Source: Apostichopus japonicus (taxonomy: Eukaryota; Echinodermata; Holothuroidea; Aspidochirotida; Stichopodidae). From it: a stretch of DNA of 64,000 nt. A program made the translations under genes and the position numbers. Shown piece by piece: positions 1 through 10,163 of the stretch (the stretch's first letter is position 1; each line of letters starts with the position of its first letter). The notes under the pieces are model-generated. The model was not told the DNA's origin, made no database searches, and saw only the letters and a program-made list of their open reading frames with translations. The DNA lies in assembly GCF_037975245.1 (NCBI RefSeq), contig NC_092565.1, positions 17,339,999-17,403,998 on the forward strand, in the 5' to 3' direction.

Positions 1-484
1 TGTGATATCAGTCACCAGTCTTTTCTCAAATCTTGAAAAGTAGAATTATTGTTTCAGTGTTGAAGTTTAAGTTCTCTACTTGTTGTTTTATAATTGAGTT
101 TTTGTGTTTCTAGTATCTACTTAAGAAGCTTTTAGTTTTAGTAAAGTGGTGAAAAGTGATAGGTTAAAAGCACCTTTGTATGTGCATGTTTTTGGGGAAG
201 ACCTCACTCCAAGATGAATGAAGAAGTTGTGTAAATAAAGGGTGAAAATAAACATGAGCATTTCAACGTACTTCTACCGTATATTTTTGGCGTATTCCTT
301 AAGTATGTACTTTCTTTTTGTAGAAACCTTGCCGTAAACTAAGACAGATAAAACCCATCAATTTATTTTAATTGTCAATATCAAATTTTCACACTTATGT
401 TTCTTTTTTATGGAATTGATACACCATTAGTAATTCACATAAAAAAATTGTTAAAGGACAGATTTGGTAGACAAACACGTTAAA
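1..484. other. AT-rich flank, no gene seen
   Basis: I see no coding exon or splice-site pair here that I can support. Two AATAAA words near 232 and 248 could be plus-strand polyadenylation signals of a gene ending left of the window, but nothing else supports that. The stretch lies outside the duplicated units described to the right. Confidence 0.4.
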
Positions 485-1130
485 AGCGTCTGTAAAAAAA
501 ACATAAATTTGAATTTTATCAGAAGATTTAAGCAAATTGACTGAACGATTAACATCAAAATCCTGTAAAAAAGACAGAATTTAGGAGTAAAACCGTCTGT
601 AAAAAAACAGACAAAATTGTAATTTTATCAGACGATTTGGTAAATTAACATCGAAAACTTGTAAAAAGACAGAATTTAGAAGTAAAACCGTCTGTAAAAA
701 AACAGACAAAAATTGTAATTTTATCAGACGATTTGGTAAATTAACATCGAAAACTTGTAAAAAGACAGAATTTAGAAGTAAAACCGTCTGTAAAAAAACA
801 GACAAAAATTGTAATTTTATCAGACGATTTGGTAAATTAACATCGAAAACTTGTAAAAAGACAGAATTTAAAAGTAAAACCGTCTGTAAAAAAACAGACA
901 AAAATTGTAATTTTATCAGACGATTTGGTAAATTAACATCGAAAACTTGTAAAAAGACAGAATTTAAAAGTAAAACCGTCTGTAAAAACACAGACAAAAA
1001 TTGTAATTTTATCAGACGATTTGGCAAATTAACATCGAAAACTTGTAAAAAGACAGAATTTGGTAGTAAAACACAATTAAACTGTCTGTAAACAAACAGG
1101 AATAAATTGTAATTTTATCAGAAGAATTCA
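485..1130. repeat. 96-bp tandem repeat, about 6 copies
   Basis: The word AAACCGTCTGTAAAAAAACA recurs near 588, 684, 780, 877 and 973, with more diverged end copies near 485 and 1078, so the period is 96-97 bp. Each unit carries a short dyad, GTCTGT-A5-ACAGAC, able to form a small hairpin. Since 96 is a multiple of three, the array also leaves a 148-codon minus-strand open frame made of an exact 32-residue repeat. That frame is a product of the period, not evidence for a protein. Confidence 0.9.
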
Positions 1131-1283
1131 GTTAAATATACATGAGAACAATGCTAAATAAAACAGAATTTTTATGTTATTCTATTTAACAGATTATTCT
1201 TGTGAAAATTTTAACTGGAAAACTATGTAAAAAGAAAACATTATTTTCCAGTTAATTCCTTTTTACAGATTGTCTGTAAAAAT

Positions 1284-1326
1284 AACAGGAAACGATTGGA
1301 AACTTTTTTTCCAATCGTTTTCTGTT
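1284..1326. repeat. 19-bp inverted repeat (hairpin)
   Basis: AACAGGAAACGATTGGAAA at 1284-1302 is complementary to 1308-1326 with one mismatch, leaving a 5-nt pyrimidine loop. It lies about 20 bp left of where the duplicated units begin. It could be the terminus or centre of a decayed mobile element that also carried the 96-bp array. Confidence 0.75.
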
Positions 1327-1344
1327 AATTTACAGAAATTTTTT

Positions 1345-4130
1345 TAACAGTGTAGATATTAAACATTTTATTCAGCAATTTCAGCGGATGACAAGAAAAA
1401 AGTTGTCAAATGTCAACAGTATGGGAATAAACAAAGCCGTTTACTTGCACACTTCATCAATAGCGCCGTCCCTTCTCAAAGTATCGCAGAAGGTATATTA
1501 ACAGCTCTATCATGTTGGTGCTGTCTTATCTCTCCCTGTCCCATCCTGCTCTAACCGGTCCCCTCCCCCAACACCACTACACTTCATGTTAACGTTTATT
1601 AGTTAGCGTTGGTAGTCTCATTGTTGTTGCAACTTCCGTTCATTGATCATATTCAAACTTTAGACAGCTATACTTTCATTCTCTCTTGATTATTATTCTC
1701 AGTGGGAGAATATAATGATATGGGGGTGTATTTGAGTAGGAAGGTTGGAAGTGGGTGGGGGGGGGGGTTCTCTGGCTCGCATAGGGCTAGTAAGGTTAGT
1801 AATGTAGAACAAGTAAAGTTAATACAACAATGCATGCAACATGTTTATAGGATATAGCTCACATGGTTGGTTAAATTAAGCCATATTTTTGCCCATAATT
1901 TTATAGCCTGATAGATGTAGCTAGTCAAATTTATATATTAGTGTAAAACCAGACTACTTTTAAATTGTCTGATAGAATTGCATAAGTGACTGTGAGATTT
2001 GCATCATATTATGTGCGTCGGAGTGGGGGGGGGGGCTTGGATCGGGGAGGCTGGTCGCGCAAGGATGAGGACATCAATCGCAACTGATATAGTACCGCAT
2101 CTGCTCCGTCCGACGTATGCCCATACAAAAATGAGGCATGAGATTCAGTCGAGTATAGGTTGAGCAAACCTGCTCATCTATGTTAACCAAGTTAGTTTCA
2201 ATTTTCATTTTCAAGTTTATATGCTACATTTCACTTTTAATATGTTGACCATTATAGGATAAATAAAGATGGTATCATATACAGTAAACAGTAAACATAG
2301 AGTATCGAAAAAACTTAGGGGGATGTAAGTAGAGGTCGGAACCAGAAATAAGTGGATATTTTTCTGGTCTGATCCCTTTGTAACATAGATGGTGCAATGT
2401 ACAACACCCACCCTACCATCCCATCAGCTATAGTCATGGTGCAGGTATGAAAATATTCTCTCCTTCGATCCTTCTCTCAACTGAAAAGCTGCATTGCTTG
2501 GTTTTAACTAGGTATAAAAATATGACAAATGACTGCTATGCGCTTTCTAGCTGATTGTGATAACATGTGGGTCGAGGTTATTTCATTTCTCAAGTTATGG
2601 ACTATATGCTGCTAGTAGACAGTATCTCACTTCCATTTTCTTTCCACAACACCCTTGACCCGCACAAATAGTTTTGAAATTATAAAAACCCGTCAACGTT
2701 GTTCCTCTAACTCTGGTACGTCAGTAGCCCATAAAGTACAAGCACTCTCAAGTTCCTTCCCATGGCCAATCATCTCCACCTGTTTAATATCTTCCTCTTC
2801 CCTCCCCCCCCCCCCCGTTCCCTAGCAATGTCTCCTTTCCGATTCACTTCCGTATCCTTAGTGCCCTCTTCCCCCTTGTTTACACCGCTATGCAAAGGAA
2901 TGAATACAATTGAAATTGACATGTACACAGAAATTCATCAGTAATAATACATTCCAGTTAACACATACTAGCAAAGTTTAATATCGGCTTAGTGGTCACC
3001 TTCAGGATATTGCACAATGATTTGATAAAACCAGAAATACGTATCCGTCTGCTACAGAGGTAATCATTTGCGACTATTTAGAAGCTCATTTAAAAATTAT
3101 ATGGTCTGTATTTAACTCTGGCAATATAGAACAAAATACATTATTTGTTGATAACCGTTGAATGTAAGTTGCCCAATATCCTCTTTTCACAACAATTATT
3201 TGTCCGGGAGGATTAGACTATCGTCAGTATACGTTAGGCCCCAACAGTTAGGCTGTTCAAACCATAGGAGAATTCATCATACAGTGACAGCCCCAAAACT
3301 AATTGTATTCACCGTGGCACTTGTTGCAACAGATACTGCTTCCGAGATTCATCAGTAATGCTGCATTTTCAACAAACTGAAGTCTTAATTCTGCTTTCAA
3401 TGTCAGACTGTTTCATAGGACTCAGATACGGATGTTAATTACGGCTTGAGGTTAGGCTAGGCTCTGCTCCTGGTGAAGCCAAGGGCAGGGAATAATTTAC
3501 TTATTCCACTGTTGTGTAACATTTTTAAATATTGTGATTCCTTTGTAAACAGCTGCCATAGTCCTTCCTTCATATATCTTATTTGCCCATTTTTTATAGC
3601 ATTAGCTATGCTATGCAAGAATGGAGAAATTATTTCCTGAAATATCCTTCTTGCAAACGGTAGGAATTTAATTTGGTTCATTTTAGAAGTTGTGTGCCAT
3701 CGTATTAGAAATCTTATCAAGTATCTATTCCAAAATCCAAACTTCTATAGATCTCTAATATGTAATATCTAATATAGAATCTAATATATGTTAGGCTCGC
3801 TACAACAAAGTGCAAAGGTTATGCTATTTCAATGATACAGGGCTATCTGGAACTTAGGCTTGGCTTGACTTAGTGTAACTTCTGTAAGGGCCTAGCATTA
3901 ACTTGTTTAAAGAAATACATAACCTGTTACCTTGTATTTGTAGTATGTATTTGCTTCGCGTGTTTTATACTTTTGTCTAATGCAAAACCATCTGGCTAGC
4001 CAAGCAGGCTACTTGACCGCAGGAACGGCAAATGTGATTGGTGACAAATTCTTCGTCCAAATATGACGCGTCGACGAATTATTGGGAATCTTCAACGTTC
4101 CTACTGTAAGATGGTCAGCTCTTACATAAA
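1345..4130. repeat. Segmental duplication, flank block of unit 1
   Basis: From about 1345 the sequence matches 14030-14930, 26790-29390 and 44978-47308. Shared landmarks are the 'aatagcgccgtc...ctcaaagtatcgcagaaggtat' region near 1460 (also near 14130 and 45080) and the 'gtccgggaggattagac' region near 3200 (also near 28820 and 46730). The block is the 5' flank of the transporter gene in each unit, but at this left edge no exon 1 lies to its left, so the array is cut off here. I see no conserved coding frame: the short open frames start at TTG or GTG or change frame between copies. Confidence 0.8.
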
Positions 4131-5160
4131 GTTTTGTTGTTTACGATAGTTTTACTTGTATATTAGTGCACTATGCAATGCTCACTGTACAGAGGGCAGT
4201 ACATTTGTACAGTATAGTTGTATGTTGTCTTGTGGCAGCAAAAGGGTGGATTAACACCTCTACACTGCTACCCTTTCTGGGTTGCCAGGCAACTATCTTG
4301 TTCTTCCTGGAAATTAGCCCTCACAGGAAATGGGGTCTGTTTGTATATATTTTAGGAACAAAGGAGTTTTGTGAGGGTTAAGCAGTTTGCCATGAGTATT
4401 TGAGCAAGGCAGTTGCAAAAGAAGAGAAAGATAGTTTTAATGGCTGGATAGTGTGTATTAAACCTTAATTTACGTAGTAGAAGTTACAGTAGTCCTTATT
4501 ATTTTAATGGAAGGAGTTTATTCAACTGACAGTCTGGGACACAATTTGTTATAAAGGATAGTATTTTACTATAAAGGATATTCCGGGACACTATTTGTCA
4601 CAAAGGATATTAATTTGTTATAAAGGATATTCCGGGACCCTGTTTGTTATAAAGGACATTATATTACTGCAAAGGATACCCTGGGTCAACTATATCTTAT
4701 AAACTAAAGGCTACTATTTTGTTGGGAGACATTCATAATACCATTTGTTGTATAATGTGCAACTACACTGATGTCTTGGAAGATCTGATGTCGTGGTAGA
4801 TCTTATGTCGTGGAATACTTGATGTCACCAGCAGGCAAACTTAAGTGTATTTACTTTAACCTTTGGTTGCGTACCTCACGACTGCAAGTTATTTTATTTC
4901 AATTCTTTGACTGGGCCCATATCAGCTGTATATAGTTTGTTATTCATAATTATAATTTCTTTTGATCCAATCCAGTTGAGTTTTCCATTTTTTGTATGTG
5001 CCTTGCTCTGTGTTTGGTCTTCACACTAAACCCAGAATTCTCTGATCAAGAACAAACATTTTTTTCAGTGGCATACACCCTTAAACTACCAAGGGCGCAG
5101 TGATATCGGTCCTTATAGATCAGGTGTCGAACCATAATTAATTGCTCCCATTGACTGACA
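4131..5160. other. Unit-1-specific spacer with minisatellite
   Basis: This spacer differs from the corresponding stretches in units 2 and 3. Its clearest structure is a degenerate minisatellite at about 4540-4690 built on TTGTTATAAAGGATATTCCG with four to five variants. I see no exon. Confidence 0.5.
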
Positions 5161-5164
5161 CACT

Positions 5165-5925
5165 AAAGTTTATTTACCTATTTTTATTTCTTTAAATTAT
5201 ATTTGATTGAGGGTGACTCGGTAAGCCAGAGCTTATCTACCTCGAGGCGCTCAGTTACAAAGACAAATAAAAAGATATTGTATTTGGAATCAAACAATAA
5301 AATGAAATTAATTTTAAGACAGACAGATGCACAAATGAAAGAAGCAAATGAAAGAGCATTAAAAGAGCAGGTATAGAAATACAGACAACAAGAGAAGCGG
5401 AAGAATAAAACAATAGTAAATAGAAAACATAAAAAAAGAAACCAAACAATGAAAACAAACAAATCCCTGTAGGATAGTAAATTATGAAAGGAGCATCGGA
5501 ATTAAATAAATAAATAAAACAAATAAATCATGTTTAAGTAGATAAATATACATTAAATGTAAGGCTGTAGTAAAACGTTTATAACAATTTTAATTTGGAG
5601 CTTCTCTGATATTTATAGATTAAATGTTCCACAGTTTTGCCCCAAGGTGAGAAAAGCGTTTTCTATGAAATTCTTTTCTTCCTCTGCAAATATATAAAGC
5701 TGACATTGACGCAGACCTTAAGTCATCATAATTCATAGAACCTGTTAAAGTGAACGTATTTTTCATATATGAAGGGATTTATACACCATCAGCATGCAAC
5801 CTTTTATATTTTACGCGTTGGTCAAATGTTTTCCATCCGAATTTGTCGAATAGGTCGGTAGGTCTATCATCATACGATGCATTCAGTATAATCCTAGTAC
5901 CACTCTTGTGAAGTTTCTCTGTTCT
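5165..5925 (-). mobile_element. 5'-truncated CR1-like LINE tail (unit 1)
   Basis: Read on the minus strand, this is a decayed C-terminal end of a non-LTR retrotransposon reverse transcriptase followed by its 3' UTR and an AATAAATA-rich tail near 5165-5200. It aligns with the better preserved copy at 17284-18075 (conserved FSYLGAKLWN motif), but the frame here is broken by indels. The same insertion occupies the same place in units 2 and 3, so it predates the duplication. The 5' end stops abruptly near 5925, as in unit 3. Confidence 0.7.
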
Positions 5926-6754
5926 TCAATAGCTTACCTTTCATGGGACAGATGCAAGAAAGGTAACTTTAATCGTGTTCCATTCCGGAGATGTTATAGG
6001 GTGCTATATTTGTGTGATATCATAATCTGAAGTGAAATCTTTTACTTCCCATTTACATTGCTTTTCTTAATTTCAATATGAGCGTAAACAGGTTTTCTAA
6101 TGAAATCAAGGCCGGGTGATACCGGGATACCAATAGAATCTGCACTGACATACTCATATACTTATCATGAAACTTAACTACTGATCACAGGCAGTAACTA
6201 AAATACATCATTATGCATTGTAGTTATCTAGACGCTCGAGTGACCCGATGATGTCATAGCTGGTCATGCTCAAGGCGGTATAGTCTTGTCGCCAATACCA
6301 CTATATATTCAAAATGAATTTAGATTTCTTATGATGGTTCTTCATTACATTAAACACTTGATAGTAAAACCAAATTCGGTTATCACAAGTTGAATTATTT
6401 TCCAACCGGGTTTAACCCATTAATGACATTGCGGATTATTGCGGATGCAGTCATCAAATTAAAGTGCATAAAACAGTCACATATTTTATACTCAACGAAA
6501 TTATCTATACGATGCTGGGAGTGGGATTGAGTAGGGGATCGAGGGGCAGGGGGACATTGAGCTCCGTTTCTTAAGTACTTTATGTCATAAATCTCAATCT
6601 TTATGTAAGCCTACAGGTTTGCTCGTTTTGTGAATATGGAGAATGACATGACAGTATAGTAGGGTACTTTTCAGGATATTTATGTGGAAAGACAAAATTG
6701 TAAACATTGTCGCTGTGCTCCGTAACGTCACTTTACGTAACAAGGGTTACTTTG
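5926..6754. other. 3' flank of transporter copy 1
   Basis: About 830 bp between the LINE tail and the stop codon of transporter copy 1. It matches 19541-20407 and 36386-37295, so it is part of the duplicated unit. Being downstream of a minus-strand gene it should hold the 3' UTR, but I could not identify a convincing shared polyadenylation signal. Confidence 0.5.
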
Positions 6755-6885
6755 TTACTCGTTGCATTCAATGATGGTTCCGTCCATCTTATGCATACCC
6801 AACGCCAATACAATTGAAGCAATGTTGATGAATATTACGATGCTGAAGATGATTGTAAATGATCCAGATATGTCGAGAAGAGCAC
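6755..6885 (-). CDS. Transporter copy 1, exon 4
   Basis: Acceptor ATAG; the exon encodes the last helix (SGSFTIIFSIVIFINIASIV) and a short cytosolic tail, LGMHKMDGTIIECNE, then TAA. It is intact and nearly identical in the three copies. Confidence 0.85.
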
Positions 6886-7231
6886 CTATGAAAAACAAAC
6901 GAAGAAAGAACAAAAAGAAACAGTTAAAAAGAAGGCATAACAAGTATTAGAATTTAAACTTTACATACGATGACACATTCCCTGGGTCGGTATGATAGTG
7001 AAACGGTACCCGAAATCTACTCCATCCACAGTCACCCGTTCCTATGCACAACAGTCACAATTTATTAAAATGATGAGTTCACAACCAGACAAAATAATAG
7101 CGATGTTTTAATACACATACGGTTTCTATATTTACTTGGGACATAACTTCTTATGCAAACCTACAATGAATAAGCAAATGACCAGAATAAAGAAAAACAG
7201 GAAGAAAAAGGGGAAAAGAAGGAAATCAATA

Positions 7232-7418
7232 AGTCTAATAAGGTCCCCGGTTCGAGTCACTCCAAGATTAATGTATGTCGTCCACTTACAGAGTTGTTGA
7301 CAATTGACAATTCATAATCATGGACGTTAAATATGAATGTAAGAGACTGACTTCGGTCAGCTTGCGGCTTCTTCGCGAGTTCCTGCTTGCAGGAGGATCT
7401 AAAATACATACATAAATA
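7232..7418 (+). mobile_element. Probable tRNA-derived SINE, 5'-truncated
   Basis: This 187-bp insertion in intron 3 of copy 1 is absent from copies 2 and 3, whose sequence runs straight from 'ggaaat' to 'agctgcgatg'. It is flanked by the direct repeat CAATA (7227-7231 and 7419-7423). The left end carries GGTTCGAGTCA at 7251-7261, matching a tRNA B-box at ten of eleven positions, but no A-box is visible. The right end is a short CATA/AAATA-rich tail. A 5'-truncated SINE fits best; the family is not recognised. Confidence 0.5.
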
Positions 7419-7610
7419 CAATAGCTGCGATGGTTGTGATAGATAAAGTTATTGCAAATTTGATCGATCACTTCATGCTTTCCTCTTCAGAGATAACCAT
7501 CCTCGTTCGTTCCGAGAGGCTCTCACCGGCCCTCCTCCCCTTTCCCGCCACCCCCACGATACATTCACCCTCAAGTGATTAGAATTTTGGCAGCTCTTGC
7601 ACCAACTTAC

Positions 7611-8445
7611 CTGAAATTATCCCACCAAGTTGCATCAATGCACCGCTAAAAAGGTTACTTATTGCTACACCCTGCCTCACGTGTACCTTGCAGACATATC
7701 TTGGTAGTATACCACAAAGGGCACAGTCCGCGTAAGCCAGTGAAAATCCACAGAAAAGTGACGAAACTGCAAGTGTCCAAAAATCTTGGTAGAAAATGTA
7801 TCCTGATAAAGATACAGTGCAAATAGTAGCTGGAATCACTGAACAAGTTATAGCGTTCATACGATTGCTCAAAAAAACGAACAAGACCACAATTTTACCA
7901 AAGAGACCTCCAATGCCCCCAAATACTGATAGAAGTACCGCAACATCTGATGGTAGGCCCAAGGTTTTCCCAAATGGAACTAAGAAAACAGCCCAAACAA
8001 CGAAGGAGTAACTAAGTAATGAATGTATGATAATGCAAAGGGTAAATAGTGGATGCCTTGTTGCAGGTTCAATGCTAAATAACATGAGAAGGTTGCCCAT
8101 TCTTGTCTCTTCGGTCTTGTCGTCAGGGCCGGCTGATTCGTCCTTTCGTTTTGCCGACTCAGATGACTCATGGGCGTGGTCATGATCGACGGACTGAGGA
8201 GGCGGTCTCTTTGATTTCATTAATACCCCGGATATCATACAATTCCATACTAGTGCACCCATAATCAAGTAAGACCCGGATAGTCCGTATTCTTCTCGTA
8301 GTTGTTCGAGCAGGACTGGGATGGCTGTTATCCCTAAGTATTGAAACAGCTCCCTCACAGAGTAGGCCACAGGGAAGGTCTCCTTATCAAAGTGTTCCAA
8401 ATATATCATGTAAAGCGAAAAAATATAAGAGTCCTCCCCCAACAG
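7611..8445 (-). pseudogene. Transporter copy 1, exon 3 (+1 frameshift)
   Basis: Acceptor TTTACAG, donor GTAAG after ATAATTTCAG. The exon covers TM4 to TM11 and the TM6-TM7 loop (HDHAHESSESAKRKDES). One extra T in the coding strand shortly after the acceptor breaks the frame. Downstream of it the frame is open for all the remaining codons, which argues for a recent lesion or an assembly error. Confidence 0.8.
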
Positions 8446-9205
8446 CTGTAAATTAAAAAACAAATTGCTTTTCGTAATTTGGAGGAAAATTTGAAGCACC
8501 AGAGAACAGTAAACTACACAAAGGTTGATCCGTGATTTCTAGAGCTAGATGGTGGCTGATGGAGGGAGGGGTTGAAGGGGGGTGGTGGGGATGCAGGGGG
8601 CATGTAGAACAGTATATATCGAAATTACTGCAGAATATTGGTGTGATAATCAATCTTTGGTGAAGAAAAAGTCATATGTTTGTAGCATGGTTCCTTACAC
8701 CAGGACTTCGATCGGTTGTGATAATGAAAAACTTACTGCATGTTGTATGCCAGATTCTTCACAAGTTATCGTTACCATAGAAAACCAAGTTTTTGATGTT
8801 TTGAAACTTCAGTGCAATAGTGAACCTTTTAGCTATGTGTTTTTTTTTTAATAAAACCCATGCAGGGCGTAGCTACACTTTTATTCAGGTAAGGACCAGG
8901 GGGTGGTGGGGATAATGCCTTTCTGTGTGGAAAGGCAAAGCTATATTTTAAAACGAAACATTGTCTGATAATGTTTGGGAAGAACAAATATGTGTATGGT
9001 TGGGGGGGGGGGGGTTGAGGCAGGGACGGAGTAGCACCACTGATAGAACACTTCAAGATCCACACTATACTAATTTCCATATACATGATTCATGTCTATA
9101 TTAGTTAGATTATGCTATGATCAATGCTGGCGTCGTCAGAAGGGACAGGGGTTGAGGAAGTCTTCCAAGTCTTCTTCCAAATGGCTATCAGTTTATATAT
9201 AACAC

Positions 9206-9578
9206 GTGTACGTACGCAAAGCCGTTGACACGAATGCAGTAAAATCAATGGAAATGATGGAAATGTATGTGGTAAATGATGACGCGTCTCTCCTAGACAA
9301 AGAATTAGTTCAAGGGTTGGGTTTTGCGAATTGGTGGGGAAAATCTTACGTGCGTTGCAACTTCAAATACTGCCCATCCCTTTTGTCAAAGGGTAAAAGC
9401 ACCAGATAACCCCATTGCCCAAAAACTCGTCAACCTATTTGCACTGACAATAGGCAACATGAGAAGGGGTTTGCCAAAAGATCAAGGTCAAGTCGGGAAT
9501 ACGCCCAGTGCAACAGCTCTTGCGAAGGAGTCTCTTGGTAGTTTGAGAGAATCAAAGCGCCTTGAGTCCGAGGCGTAA
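9206..9578 (+). pseudogene. Possible decayed coding fragment, unknown
   Basis: Two overlapping plus-strand frames, 9206-9409 and 9324-9578, give protein-like composition, and a single shift between them near 9390 would give one continuous reading. Segments include SLLDKELVQGLGFANWWGK and then IGNMRRGLPKDQGQVGNT, ending at TAA. No counterpart is seen in introns 2 of the other copies, so it looks like an insertion. I do not recognise the family, and chance open reading is not excluded. Confidence 0.25.
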
Positions 9579-9994
9579 TTGAAAAGGTATCTGACACTAC
9601 AGACTGGTTATCCCATCATCGTGAAGATGCTACCAAGTGAATATTGTATACTACTGTCTATTATATAACTATTATGTACTAAAGCAACCACTCGCCAACC
9701 AATATGCCAAGATTCAAATACCATTTCCATCGATTCACGGTTTCTTTCGTGCAAAAAAAGTCTTGCCAAATGAATCGGAACTCTATCTCGTTAAAGTTCA
9801 TTAATATATTCCGTCCAGATCTGTTTAGTATTAGAAGAACTGTTGTATTGCGTCTTTTATTGGTGAAGGTGCTATCGGCGTCAGCAAGTGTTTACAATGT
9901 TCATGTTTTGCATGCATTTTGGTGGAGGGTTAATGTTATATCTTCAAAAAACTGCTTTGAAACATGATGTATAAGCTCTAATTTGCATTCATGT

Positions 9995-10163
9995 GATATT
10001 TTGGTTCACATACAGCCTATGATCTACAGATGTGTGATATTGCGGTTCACATACAACCCATGGTCCACAGATGTGTGATATTGCGGTTCACATACAGCCC
10101 ATGGTCAACAGGTGTGTGATTATGTGGTACACAGTTAGCCCGTGGTCCACAAATGTGTGATAT
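9995..10163. repeat. 41-bp tandem repeat, 4 copies
   Basis: Unit starts at 9995, 10036, 10077 and 10118 with the core TTCACATACAGCCCATGGTC followed by ACAGATGTGTGATAT. Copies 1-3 are close and copy 4 is diverged. It is inside intron 2 of transporter copy 1. Confidence 0.9.

Noticed and set aside
581-1027. 148-codon minus-strand open frame with a 32-residue repeat
   Set aside because: It exists because the 96-bp tandem unit is a multiple of three; the start is not a supported ATG context and no other evidence points to a protein.
2217-2411. Minus-strand frame also seen at 27836 and 45837
   Set aside because: The reading changes frame between copies, so it is duplicated non-coding DNA.
3158-3358. 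About 65-codon frame conserved at 3158, 28777 and 46685
   Set aside because: It starts at TTG, the 46685 copy is frameshifted, and the similarity is explained by segmental duplication of non-coding flank.
7251-7261. tRNA gene at the GGTTCGAGTCA box
   Set aside because: No A-box, acceptor stem or anticodon arm is present; only a SINE-like remnant is supported.
7796-8011. Plus-strand frame repeated at 21138 and 38159
   Set aside because: It is the antisense shadow of conserved exon 3.
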